Shown one piece after another: positions 25,534 to 36,144 of a stretch of 64,000 bases of DNA. Origin of the DNA: Crotalaria pallida (taxonomy: Eukaryota > Streptophyta > Magnoliopsida > Fabales > Fabaceae). A program made the position numbers and the translations under genes. The stretch lies in assembly GCA_037953625.1 (NCBI GenBank), contig CM075651.1, positions 141,326,501 through 141,390,500 on the forward strand, given 5' to 3'. Below the pieces are notes generated by a model that had not been told where the DNA came from, searched no databases, and saw only the letters and a program-made list of their open reading frames with translations. Numbering within the stretch: position 1 is the first letter of the stretch; each line of letters starts with the position of its first letter.

Positions 25534-27076
25534 TGTAGGATTCTCATGTTTTGATGCTAACAATCTCTCTCCAAGCAACAACATTGGCAACAAGCAAGCT
25601 ACACCACATGAAGATTAGAATTAAGATTTTTATTAATTCTATTTCAATGTAATCTTTATTTTTATGCAATGCATCTCATTGGTGTGGGTAGCTTAGGTGA
25701 TTTTAAGAATATTTAAATAATGTTTGATTAAGAGTGAAGATACTTTAAATCTTGATTAAATAGCTCTATTAAAAGTTTTGTGAAAATCCTTTTAGAAAAA
25801 CCTTGTTTTTATTCAGATTCTGATCAGTTTACTCGAGTAATGAGTATTGGGTCACTCGAGTAATTTATGTCATGACAGGTTAATCGAGTAATAGTTTACA
25901 CATCACTCGAGTAACTTAATCTGACATGTTTTAATCGAGTGAAGTTATATGGTTTACTCGAGTAATTCAATCAGTGTTTGGAAAATTTTAAAAGGACTTA
26001 ATTTTCTCTTTCACAATAGATAGACATTCATTCTTACAATTTTATATACACTTTCAAAAGCAATTCAAGAGCTATTTTACATCTTTCAAGAGCTATCAAG
26101 ATTCAACAAAGAACTTTTCATTCTTCACTCTATTTCTCTCATTGTTCAAATATTCTTGAGATCATAATTTTTTTTCTTAGTGATTGTTGAAGATTTGCAA
26201 TTTGTGATTGCATCATTGAAGTTTCAACACAAGTGAAGAATCTCACAAGGAAGACTTTGAGGATCAAATCAAAGCAAGAAAAGAGGATTGGTTGGAAGCA
26301 TCTTCAATCAATTAGCAAGAAAATCTAGAATTCTCAAAAGGGGTAGATTAGATCAAAGTGTTTGGTACACACTTTGAGTTGGGTTTTAAGATAGGAGAAC
26401 TAAGAATCTAGTTGCATCTTAAAACATTGTAAAATCTACATTTGAAGATTTCTAGTGAAGAATCTCTCTTGATTCAAGAGGGGACTGGAGTAGCTTTCAA
26501 GTGGGTGAAAGTGAACCAGGATAAATCCTTGTGTCTCTTTTATTTTCATTCCTTGTATTGCATTAATTCATTAACAATTGCATTTTTAGGTTAGAATTGG
26601 GGTTTTCTTAATTCTACTCATTTGATCTAAAATTGCATGTTAATATTACTTGAAGTTGTTCATATTAATCATTCATAATTTGTTGAATCATCATAGCATT
26701 GTTATTCTTGAAGAACTCTATTGAAAACTGAGTTTTAATTGAATTTTACCCAGTTTACTCGAGTAAAGTTCTTGTCACTCGAGTAATCTGCTTTTAGTTT
26801 ATGAACAATACTCGAGTAGGTTTTCTGTTACTCGAGTGATTTAAAAATAGCTTTCGTAATACTCGAGTGATTTGCTGAATACTCGAGTGAAATTATTTTT
26901 GCTTGCGTATTACTCGAGTGAAGACTTGAGTTACTCGAGTAATCTGACTTGAATTTTTTAAGAAAATTTATTTTCATAAAACCATTCTCTTAGGTGGACG
27001 AAAAATCTGTAATAAGGCTTCAATATTCTATTCACCCCCCTCTAGACTATATTGAGCCGCTTGTTGGTTTCCAACA
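25534..27076 (+). repeat. Copia left LTR
   Basis: 1543 bp. Two clusters of the motif (A/T)CTCGAGT(A/G)A lie at 25831-25965 (six units, two of them ATCGAG) and 26756-26943 (eight units). Confidence 0.93.
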
Positions 27077-27078
27077 AG

Positions 27079-27090
27079 TGGTATCAGAGC
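27079..27090 (+). promoter_or_regulatory. Copia primer-binding site
   Basis: TGGTATCAGAGC, two bases after the left LTR, complementary to initiator tRNA-Met. Confidence 0.9.
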
Positions 27091-27141
27091 TCGGACGAAA
27101 AATCCGAGCCTTAAAAAGCTTTTTCGAAAAGATCCTTTTAC

Positions 27142-28938
27142 TTGGAAACAATGGGCTCAATTTCAAATCCTTTTGGTGGTGAAGGAACTTCCATTAATCG
27201 TCCTCCACTATTCAATGGTGAGGGTTATGCTTATTGGAAGGTCCGCATGAAAATTTTTATTCAAGCCATAGATATGGAAATTTGGAACGCCATAGAGAAT
27301 GGACCTTTTGTTCCTCAAACGAAAGTAAATGATGCTGTTTCAGTCAAACCACAATCGAGTTGGGACAATGATGATAAGAAAAAAGTTGCATTTGATTTAA
27401 AAGCTAAAAATATCATCACGTCCGCTCTTTCTTATGATGAGTTCTTTCGAGTATCTCAATGTGTTGATGCTAAACAAATGTGGGACACATTACAAGTCAC
27501 ACATGAGGGCACTTCGGAGGTTAGAAGGGCTAGGCTAAATACACTCATGCATGAATATGAACTCTTTCGTATGTTACCTAATGAAAATATAGGTGACATG
27601 CAAAAGCGGTTCACTCATATCATAAATCATCTTTCTGCACTTGGAAAAGTTATAACTAATGGTGAAGTTGTTAATAAGATTTTGAGATGTCTTAGGAGGG
27701 AATGGCAACCTAAGGTGACGGCCATTATGGAAGCTAGAGACGTGGATCAAATTGACTTAGCAACTTTATTCGGAAAGCTTCAAGAGCATGAAATGGAGCT
27801 TGGACGGTTATCCATGAATGAAGATGCCGATAGAAAGAAAAAGGGGATAGCTCTTAAATCAACTTCAAAATCCCTTAAGGCACAAGAGGAAAACTCTCAA
27901 GTGGATGACTCGGACTCCGATATAGATGATGAGACCCTTGGCTTGCTAGTTAAAAAGCTTGGTAGGTTCCTTAAGAAAAAGGGGAACTTTAATAGAAATA
28001 GACAAAGAGATTCTAAGGACTCACAACCAAGAAGTAAGACTAACAAGGATCACATCAAGTGTCATGGGTGTGGAAAGCTTGGTCACTATCGATCGAATTG
28101 CCCAACTCATTCTAAGAAGTCGGAAGGTGACAACTCAAAGTTCAACTCATCTAAAGGAAAAAGGGCTTACATAGTATGGGATGAAGTGGAGAGTCAATCA
28201 ACATCTAGCTCATCGGATGATGAAGAACTTGCAAATCTATGTTTGATGACGAAGCTTGATGAAGAGGAATCTTCGAGCATTAAATCAAGTGAGAACGTCA
28301 ATGAGGTAGATTATCTTTCCGATGCTAGCTCTAGTTCTAATTCTCCTTCATTCAATGAATTGTACAATGTGTATGTAGAGATGCATAAAGAGTTGAAGAA
28401 ACTTGCTAAAATAAATGTTGAAAGAAAGAATTTCATAATGAAGCAACATGAAAAGATAATTGAACTTCAAAAAGATTTAGAAGAACTTAAGCTTCAAAAT
28501 GAAACTCTTGAACTCATTTATGCAAACTCTACATGCAATTGTGAATTGAAATCAAATGAGACTCCATCTTGTGAAAATTGCAAGTCTTTGGAAAAAGAAG
28601 TTTTTAATTTGAATGATCGACTTGCAAGGCTCATGAAAGGAGATACTTCATTAGATCATTTGCTTTCAACTCAAAGGAAAAATAGCAATAGATCCGGTCT
28701 TGGCTATACCAAACCTAAGAAACGCAATTATCGCAAAGTTGGTGGATTTTCAAAGAATAAGATTTCTAAAAACCCAACTTGCCATTATTGTGGGATCTTT
28801 GGGCATACCACGAATAAATGTTATATAATGAAATTTGGTATACCAAGCGGAGAATATATTTGGATTGTTAAGGGGACTTCTCTCCATGCTAACAACAAAG
28901 GACCCAAGACCACTTGGGTACCTAAGTCAACCAAATGA
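27142..28938 (+). CDS. Copia gag polyprotein (nucleocapsid)
   Basis: An intact 598-aa frame from [12 protein letters not shown]. An N-terminal Copia gag domain ([20 protein letters not shown], about residues 26-45) is followed by a charged linker, a first CCHC zinc knuckle ([14 protein letters not shown]), a coiled-coil-like Lys/Glu-rich region and a second knuckle near the end ([14 protein letters not shown]). Gag packages element RNA into virus-like particles. The frame ends 15 bases before the protease-integrase frame opens, in a different phase. The length and two knuckles agree with Sirevirus gag. Confidence 0.88.
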   Translation: METMGSISNPFGGEGTSINRPPLFNGEGYAYWKVRMKIFIQAIDMEIWNAIENGPFVPQTKVNDAVSVKPQSSWDNDDKKKVAFDLKAKNIITSALSYDEFFRVSQCVDAKQMWDTLQVTHEGTSEVRRARLNTLMHEYELFRMLPNENIGDMQKRFTHIINHLSALGKVITNGEVVNKILRCLRREWQPKVTAIMEARDVDQIDLATLFGKLQEHEMELGRLSMNEDADRKKKGIALKSTSKSLKAQEENSQVDDSDSDIDDETLGLLVKKLGRFLKKKGNFNRNRQRDSKDSQPRSKTNKDHIKCHGCGKLGHYRSNCPTHSKKSEGDNSKFNSSKGKRAYIVWDEVESQSTSSSSDDEELANLCLMTKLDEEESSSIKSSENVNEVDYLSDASSSSNSPSFNELYNVYVEMHKELKKLAKINVERKNFIMKQHEKIIELQKDLEELKLQNETLELIYANSTCNCELKSNETPSCENCKSLEKEVFNLNDRLARLMKGDTSLDHLLSTQRKNSNRSGLGYTKPKKRNYRKVGGFSKNKISKNPTCHYCGIFGHTTNKCYIMKFGIPSGEYIWIVKGTSLHANNKGPKTTWVPKSTK

Positions 28939-28952
28939 TATCTTTCTTGTAG

Positions 28953-30078
28953 GTGTGTCTTCGAACCAAAGAGCGCAAATGGTACTTGGATAGTGGTTGT
29001 TCGAGACACATGACGGGAGACAAAACGCACTTCATGGAACTTACTCCGAAAAGTGGTGGATTTGTGACATACGGCGACAACAACAAGGGCAAAATTCTAG
29101 GAGTCGGGAAGATCGGTAACGTATCTAACCTTGTCATAGAAAATGTCCTATACGTAGAAGGCTTAGAACACAACTTGCTTAGTATAAGCCAACTATGCGA
29201 TATGGGCAATTATGTGACTTTTACTCCGGAATTATGCTTCATTAAGTCTTCTATAGATGATAGTGTTAAGTTTGTTGGTCGTCGCTCTAATAACACTTAC
29301 TTAATTGATTTGGATGAGATAACTTCACTATTTTCAAAATGTTTCAAATCTTTTGATGATAAAATTCGTCTTTGGCATAGACGAATTGCTCATGTGAATG
29401 TGAATCAATTAAACAAACTTTTACGAAAAGATTTAGTGATTGGTTTGCCTAAACTAAATTTTAAGCTTGATGGCATTTGTGACTCTTGTCAAAAGTGCAA
29501 GCAAGTTAAAAGTTCTTTTAAACCTAAAAATGTGATAAGCACAACAAAGCCTTTGGAGCTCATCCATATGGATTTGTTTGGCCCTTCACAAATTAAAAGT
29601 TTAGGTGCCAATTACTATGGATTTGTTTTAGTAGACGATTTTACTAGATTCACATGGACTTTATTTTTATCCGCAAAAAGTGAAGTTTATAAATGTTTTA
29701 AAAAGTTTGCCAAACTCATCCAAAATCAACTAAGTTTGAAAATTGTGTCTATTAGAAGTGACCATGGAGGTGAGTTTGAAAACACTAGGATTGATGCGTT
29801 TTGTGATAAGTTTGGTATTGATCATCAATTTTCGGCCCCTAGGACTCCGGAGCAAAACGGAGTTGTAGAAAGGAAAAATAGAATATTAGTGGAACTTGCT
29901 CGTACTATGTTGAAAGAATCAATTGTTCCTAAATATTTTTGGCCGATGCGGTAAACACTGCTTGTTATGTGCTTAATAGGGTTCTTATTCGTCCGCATTT
30001 AAATAAAACACCTTATGAACTTTTAAAAGGGCGAAAGCCAAATATTTCACATTTTCATGTTTCATATGCATATTTCTA
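28953..30078 (+). pseudogene. Copia pol remnant (protease and integrase)
   Basis: An open frame to 29954 holds the protease motif [11 protein letters not shown], the integrase HHCC region (WHRRIAHVN...CDSCQKCKQ) and the catalytic core (MDLFGP, RSDHGGEF, QNGVVERKN). A one-base loss near 29943 shifts the frame. The next frame continues as integrase to about 30070 and stops. Reverse transcriptase and RNase H are absent: the sequence passes directly into 3' untranslated DNA. Confidence 0.88.
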
Positions 30079-30412
30079 ACTCTGTTATGTTTATGTTTCT
30101 GTTTCATGTTTATGACTCTGTTGCTACTATGTTTTAGGGCCTTGTGTATGGTCTAGTTTGGTTAGTTTCGTTTGATTATTTGCTCTGGTTGATGTCTTTT
30201 TGCTTTACACTATGATTTGCTGCATAGTGTGATACTCTGATATTATGGATTATGGTGCTATATTCGTTGTACGTTTATATTCGTTGTGGCACTATTGTGG
30301 TTTATTTTGGTATTGTCTTTATTGTTATCTTATTTTTATACCATTGTGAACTACTTACCTTCCACTTTTGGCAAAGGACTTTTCTCACAATTCTTATCTT
30401 TTTAATGATGCC

Positions 30413-30554
30413 AAAAGGGGGAGAATATTTTGTTGATGTTGTTCTTGTAGGTTAAGTTTTATTATATTTTTCCTAGGTGTTTTACATTTAGGGGGAGTAT
30501 GTTAAAACTTAGTGCTTAATTGAAAAGGAGGTTTGTCATCATCAAAAGGGGGAG
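30413..30554 (+). promoter_or_regulatory. Repeated polypurine tracts of the Copia element
   Basis: AAAAGGGGGAG at about 30413-30422 and at 30544-30554, with AGGGGGAG at about 30490-30497. The last one abuts the right LTR and is the expected plus-strand primer. Multiple tracts are a Sirevirus trait. Confidence 0.75.
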
Positions 30555-30556
30555 TT

Positions 30557-32100
30557 TGTAGGATTCTCATGTTTTGATGCTAACAATCTCTCTCCAAGCA
30601 ACAACATTGGCAACAAGCAAGCTACACCACATGAAGATTAGAATTAGGATTTTTATTAATTCTATTTCAATGTAATCTTTATTTTTATGCAATGCATCTC
30701 ATTGGTGTGGGTAGCTTAGGTGATTTTAAGAATATTTAAATAATGTTTGATTAAGAGTGAAGATACTTTAAATCTTGATTAAATAGCTCTATTAAAAGTT
30801 TTGTGAAAATCCTTTTAGAAAAACCTTGTTTTTATTCAGATTCTGATCAGTTTACTCGAGTAATGAGTATTGGGTCACTCGAGTAATTTATGTCATGACA
30901 GGTTAATCGAGTAATGGTTTACACATCACTCGAGTAACTTAATCTGACATGTTTTAATCGAGTGAAGTTATATGGTTTACTCGAGTAATTCAATCAGTGT
31001 TTGGAAAATTTTAAAAGGACTTAATTTTCTCTTTCACAATAGATAGACATTCATTCTTACAATTTTATATACACTTTCAAAAGCAATTCAAGAGCTATTT
31101 TACATCTTTCAAGAGCTATCAAGATTCAACAAAGAACTTTTCATTCTTCACTCTATTTCTCTCATTGTTCAAATATTCTTGAGATCATAATTTTTGTTCT
31201 TAGTGGTTGTTGAAGATTTGCAATTTGTGATTGCATCATTGAAGTTTCAACACAAGTGAAGAATCTCACAAGGAAGACTTTGAGGATCAAATCAAAGCAA
31301 GAAAAGAGGATTGGTTGGAAGCATCTTCAATCAATTAGCAAGGAAATCTAGAATTCTCAAAAGGGGTAGATTAGATCAAAGTGTTTGGTACACACTTTGA
31401 GTTGGGTTTTAAGATAGGAGAACTAAGAATCTAGTTGCATCTTAAAACATTGTAAAATCTACATTTGAAGATTTCTAGTGAAGAATCTCTCTTGATTCAA
31501 GAGGGGACTGGAGTAGCTTTTAAGTGGGTGAAAGTGAACCAGGATAAATCCTTGTGTCTCTTTTATTTTCATTCCTTGTATTGCATTAATTCATTAACAA
31601 TTGCATTTTTAGGTTAGAATTGGGGTTTTCTTAATTCTACTCATTTGATCTAAAATTGCATGTTAATATTACTTGAAGTTGTTCATATTAATCATTCATA
31701 ATTTGTTGAATCATCATAGCATTGTTATTCTTGAAGAACTCCATTGAAAACTGAGTTTTAATTGAATTTTACCCAGTTTACTCGAGTAAAGTTCTTGTCA
31801 CTCGAGTAATCTGCTTTCAGTTTATGAACAATACTCGAGTAGGTTTTCTGTTACTCGAGTGATTTAAAAATAGCTTTCGTAATACTCGAGTGATTTGCTG
31901 AATACTCGAGTGAAATTTTTTTTGCTTGCGTATTACTCGAGTGAAGACTTGAGTTACTCGAGTAATCTGACTTGAATTTTTTAAGAAAATTTATTTTCAT
32001 AAAACCATTCTCTTAGGTGGACGAAAAATCTGTAATAAGGCTTCAATATTCTATTCACCCCCCCTCTAGACTATATTGAGCCGCTTGTTGGTTTCCAACA
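30557..32100 (+). repeat. Copia right LTR
   Basis: 1544 bp, nearly identical to the left LTR and with the same two CTCGAG-rich clusters. By eye about nine substitutions and one extra C in the CCCCCCC run. Confidence 0.93.
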
Positions 32101-32551
32101 ACAAACACTAACAACGAAGAGAAGACAAATGAGTTTGCTTAAAATATAACAAATGAAAAAAAAAACTATTAAAAAATGAAAATCTAACTTCAAACTATCT
32201 ATTAATCATCTAACCTACACCGTAAACAAAAATCCCAAAAAAAATAGGAAAGAAGACAAAGGAAAAAGAAGACTTTGAAAGGGAGAATGGAAAAAAGATA
32301 GAGGAAAAAGAAAATTGTAAGAGTGAGAAAGAAAATTGTGAAATGAGAAAGGGAGAGTGGGTGTTAGAGAGGAAAGAATGGAAGAGAGAGAGAGTGAAAG
32401 GGAAGAGAGAGAAGAAAAAATGGGGTTTGGAGTTTGGAGGGATAACAGTGGAATAAAAAAAATTGGGGTTTGGTGGATAGAACGTGGGTTTGTGGACTAA
32501 TTCCCTCTCATTGTCTTTTCCTCAAACGAGCAAAGCATGAGGCTCCCACAT

Positions 32552-32795
32552 GAGAATTAGTCATCAAACCCCGTTTTTAGTTCCCAAACCTCATTTTTTT
32601 CGATGGGATTATGTCAAAATATTTTCTGATACCCCCGAGTTGGAAAAATGTATTTTTCCGGTTATTCTCTTATTTAAAAAATTCATTTTAGAGTCGAAAA
32701 ATGCACTCGAAGGTATCAGAAAAATATTCTAACAGAACCCCATCGAAAAAAAATGAGATTTGGGGATTAAAAACGGAGTTTGAGAACTAATTCCC
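32552..32795. mobile_element. Mutator-type MITE, 244 bp
   Basis: Ends GAGAATTAGTCATCAAAC and GTTTGAGAACTAATTCCC, with long inverted arms (CCCATCGAAAAAAAATGAG and complement). A 9-bp TSD with one change flanks it (CTCCCACAT at 32543-32551, CTCCCACGT at 32796-32804). The ends resemble those of the larger element at 24895-32505. Confidence 0.85.
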
Positions 32796-32893
32796 CTCCC
32801 ACGTTTCAAGCCCTTCCCAGGAACTCGTCTTGGGCTTTGGCCCCATTGTTGCATCAGTGCATTAAAAAAAAAGAAGAGAGAACTAAAATATTA

Positions 32894-33456
32894 TTTCCTC
32901 CGTTTCAAAAGTACAGTATTGTTTTTTTAGCATATGTATCATGTTTCAAAAGTCTTGTTTTTTACAAAATCCAATACTTAATAAATGTTATTTTTTCCAA
33001 CATAATCTTATTTATTACACTCTCTTTTTCACTTTCAATACTTTTATCTTTCTTTAATAATGATTATATAGGGGCATTAGAGTTAAAACACCCTAAATTC
33101 TTACATTATTTAATCATTTCTTAAAACTCGTGCATAACCTTAAACAACATTACTCCCTCCGGTCCTATATATAAGACATACTTAACCATATTCCTCAGAC
33201 CAAGAAAAGTAGTTAGTTTTATGAATTCTATGATAATATATTGTAACATTACAATTTTACCCTCTTAATTTTTCTTGAAAAATTCACACTCATTAATGAA
33301 CAATAAAAAACACATGCATTTAATAAGGGCAAAAAAAAGAAAAAACAATAAATGATGCATAGAAAATACAAAATGTCATATATATAAGACGAAAGATTGC
33401 TTCTAGAATATGTCCTATATATAGGACCGGAGGGAGTACTTTTGAAACGGAGGGAG
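32894..33456. mobile_element. Stowaway MITE interrupted by a second one
   Basis: The outer ends (TTTCCTCCGTTTCAAAAGTAC and its partner CTTTTGAAACGGAGGGAG) are flanked by TA at 32892-32893 and 33457-33458. Another Stowaway (33153-33436) sits in the right TIR. Without the insert the outer element is about 280 bp. Confidence 0.85.
33153..33436. mobile_element. Nested Stowaway MITE
   Basis: 284 bp, ends CTCCCTCCGGTCCTATATATA and complement, TSD TA at 33151-33152 and 33437-33438. It belongs to the CCGGTCCTAT subfamily that also makes up most neighbours. Confidence 0.92.
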
Positions 33457-33611
33457 TACATGGATATATTATCATGTTGAAATTAAGTGCTTGATAAATT
33501 TTTATTTCTCTGTACCTCATATTTTGCTGATGATGAATTGATGATTGATGAAAAATTCAGAGGGGCTGCTATTTAGAAATTCCAACTTACGAGTAATCTA
33601 TCTTTTTAATA

Positions 33612-33884
33612 CTTCCTCCGGTCCTATTTATAAGTCACATTCTAGAAGGATTTTTTGTTCTATTTATAAGTCACTTTGTATTTTCTAGGAGACATTTATT
33701 GCTATTTTCTCTTATTTGTCCTTTGCCCATTAATGTGAAGTAATACAATGTGAAATTTCCAATGCAAGTTAAGAGGATAAGATTGTAATGTTGAAGTATT
33801 TTTTTAAAGTTTTAAGAAATTTAACTACCATCTTTGGTCCACGCGATATAGTTAAGTATGCCCTATAAATAGGACTAGAAGGAG
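33612..33884. mobile_element. Stowaway MITE
   Basis: 273 bp from CTTCCTCCGGTCCTATTTATA to the complement, TSD TA on both sides. TIRs are slightly diverged. Confidence 0.88.
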
Positions 33885-33973
33885 TACTCTGCTATTTTTT
33901 AAACTTAAAAAATCAGCATTGAATGATTATGATAGTATCCCATGATTTCTCCCACCTTACACCTTAGTTATTA

Positions 33974-34235
33974 CTCTCTCTGGTCCTATTTATAAGACCT
34001 TTTTGGGGTTTTTATTTTGGTCCTATTTATAAGACCCCTTTCCAATTTTCAATAACATTTAATTACTTCTTTCCACTAACACCCCTATAAAGTCAACACT
34101 TTTTAGTAATTATAGGGGTGATTTTGAAAAAGTATATCAAATTTTCACATTTCCAATGTCACTAACAAATTTATCCATTCTCCTTTGTGTGAATGAAAAA
34201 CCCCAAAAGGGTCTTATAAATAGGACCGGAGGGAG
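33974..34235. mobile_element. Stowaway MITE
   Basis: 262 bp from CTCTCTCTGGTCCTATTTATA to TATAAATAGGACCGGAGGGAG, TSD TA on both sides. Confidence 0.9.
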
Positions 34236-34613
34236 TAAGTCATTACTATTAAACGTTTTATTTAAGGATAGGGTCTTACTAACAAGTGTTTTAAGATTTT
34301 TATACTTGGAAAAACAATCATGAATGCACATTATTTCGTGTCTCGAAAATCTAAAAAAATGCATTTTTTAATACTTATTTACTACATTTGTCTACTTAAC
34401 AAGTGCACCAAAAACACTTAAACATATTATCGACGTAAACCTAATATACAATTCATCGTGTTGAAGTTTCTTTTTGGTTTGTTTCCCAGGTATTCACCGA
34501 CGTGAGCACAGTGACTAATCCTTTAGGTATTGTTTGATTTTTCGGGTGTGATTTTTCAACTAAAATTCTTTGCATTCGCAAAAATTGGGTATCAAACACC
34601 TGACCACTTAATA

Positions 34614-34881
34614 TTCCCTCTTTCCCTATATATAGGACCCCTTTGGGAGATTTCACGTTCATTAAGAAAATGGATTAATTTAGTTAATTGTATTAAAAAT
34701 GTGAACTTTTGATATGTATTTTCAAAATTACCCCTATTAATATTATTGGAAATCTAAAAAGTGTTAAATAAATAGGGGTGTTTGTGAAAAAAATAATCAT
34801 GATCATTGAAAATTGCTATGAAGTCTTGTAAATAAGAACAAAATAAAAGTGTCAAAAGTTTTATAATTAGAGACGAAGGAG
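34614..34881. mobile_element. Older Stowaway MITE
   Basis: 268 bp with diverged ends (TTCCCTCTTTCCCTATATATA and AGAGACGAAGGAG) and TA on both sides. Confidence 0.7.
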
Positions 34882-35027
34882 TATAATCTATAAAGCTAAT
34901 CCTGATCTACTAACTAGATTCAGTTAATAGAGCTCACTGTGCTAGCTCAGAATTTGCAATGATCCCAACAATACATTGATTTTGCACAAGAGAGGATTAA
35001 TCTCATGGATTTCAGTGACCAATTCTT

Positions 35028-35274
35028 TCTTCGATACATGATATAAGAAAATTCAGACATATTTTTTTTGTCTTTAATAGTATAAGAATAAAATTAACTA
35101 ACTTTTTATTTTCAATACAATCATTCTTAAAATGTTTCTAGAAAACAGTGATCTCGTCTAATTTTTGTTTCATTCTCAATGCAACTTTCCTAAAGTAACA
35201 ATATTTTTTATGATTTTGAAAAAATTAAATACATTCAATTAACTTTTTTAACTTATAATAGGGATCGGAGGGAG
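35028..35274. mobile_element. Probable decayed Stowaway MITE
   Basis: The right end GGGATCGGAGGGAG plus TA is clear. The left end is poorly conserved, so the start is approximate. Confidence 0.4.
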
Positions 35275-36144
35275 TATGAGTCTAGACACCCCATCTGTCT
35301 TGGTTTCAAAAGACATATCTTGTTCTCCATGCTGTCACATACTATTGTCTATATCTCTTACTTTATGCCTTAATCTATGATTTCAGAGTTCTGGTTTTGC
35401 TTGCCATGTTCTTACTCTTACTTGTATTAATGGGGAGAACATCTGGCATTGAGAATTTTCTTTGGTAAACAAGAACTGTTGGTTGTCAATGATACCATTG
35501 CTTTGAAAGTTGAGACAGTGTCCCCATTTTATAGGACATCATAGACATCAGATTTTTTTTTTTTAAATGCCATATCATAGAAACAGATTAAGTTGCTTTA
35601 ATATTCATGACTTTGCTTTATTTGGCTGACTTTAGCATTAGAAAATTATTTCATACCGACATGATACCACAAGCTTGGAATGAAGTTTCCTCCTCATTCA
35701 ATACTCAAAATTGTAGCCAGCCATCATCTCTTGTCTTGGTTTTTAGTTAAATTGATAAATAATGAGTATGATAAATATTAAAGCTCTGTAATGACCAAAC
35801 ATCAACATTTTATATTTATTTGAACTTTGTTTTTCTAGTGTTAGCAGGGGAACAAATCAGAAAGCCTAAATATATATGTCGGGTGACATTAGTAGTCGAT
35901 TAGCACACGGTTAGAAACTATAGGAATTCTTGGTTTATTGTGTCTTCGTCAATCATTCAATAAACATCTAATAAATCAGGAAATCACTGAAGTCGCGCAA
36001 AACAACTTTAGAGACTCATTTTTTTTTCCTCTACGAATCCAATTTTTATTTCCACCTCCCACATGTTTTCTTATGTGGAGATAGAATCCCTTCCAACTCA
36101 TTAATGACAGTACCATTTTAAGGAATTACTTGTCAAGTTCCTTA
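35275..36144. other. Intergenic, nothing recognised
   Basis: AT-rich DNA between the MITE cluster and the 2.2-kb inverted-repeat element. No coding or RNA signal seen. Confidence 0.5.

Larger units (their letters stand above)
25534..32100 (+). mobile_element. Sirevirus-like Copia retrotransposon, internally deleted
   Basis: 6567 bp with LTRs of 1543 and 1544 bp (TGTAGGATTC...CCAACA) and a perfect 5-bp TSD ACAAA (25529-25533 and 32101-32105). It has a tRNA-iMet primer-binding site, a long gag with two zinc knuckles, and protease and integrase remains. Three polypurine-type tracts precede the right LTR. Large gag, long LTRs, repeated polypurine tracts and an LTR end TATTCACCCCCC-CTCTAGACT fit the Sirevirus group. 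Reverse transcriptase and RNase H are missing, so it cannot move without help. I count about nine substitutions and one indel between the LTRs, so insertion was recent. Confidence 0.93.
24895..32505. mobile_element. Non-autonomous Mutator-type element with nested Copia
   Basis: The ends are GGGAATTAGTCC and its exact complement, and the inner similarity extends for more than 100 bp in inverted orientation. The flanks carry a perfect 9-bp TSD, TCTCATTGT (24886-24894 and 32506-32514), the length typical of Mutator-like elements. Without the nested retrotransposon the element is about 1.04 kb. It has no transposase; the left part resembles a leader region followed by GTCGGAAATTT-type repeats. 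A short relative with its own 9-bp TSD lies at 32552-32795. Confidence 0.85.
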
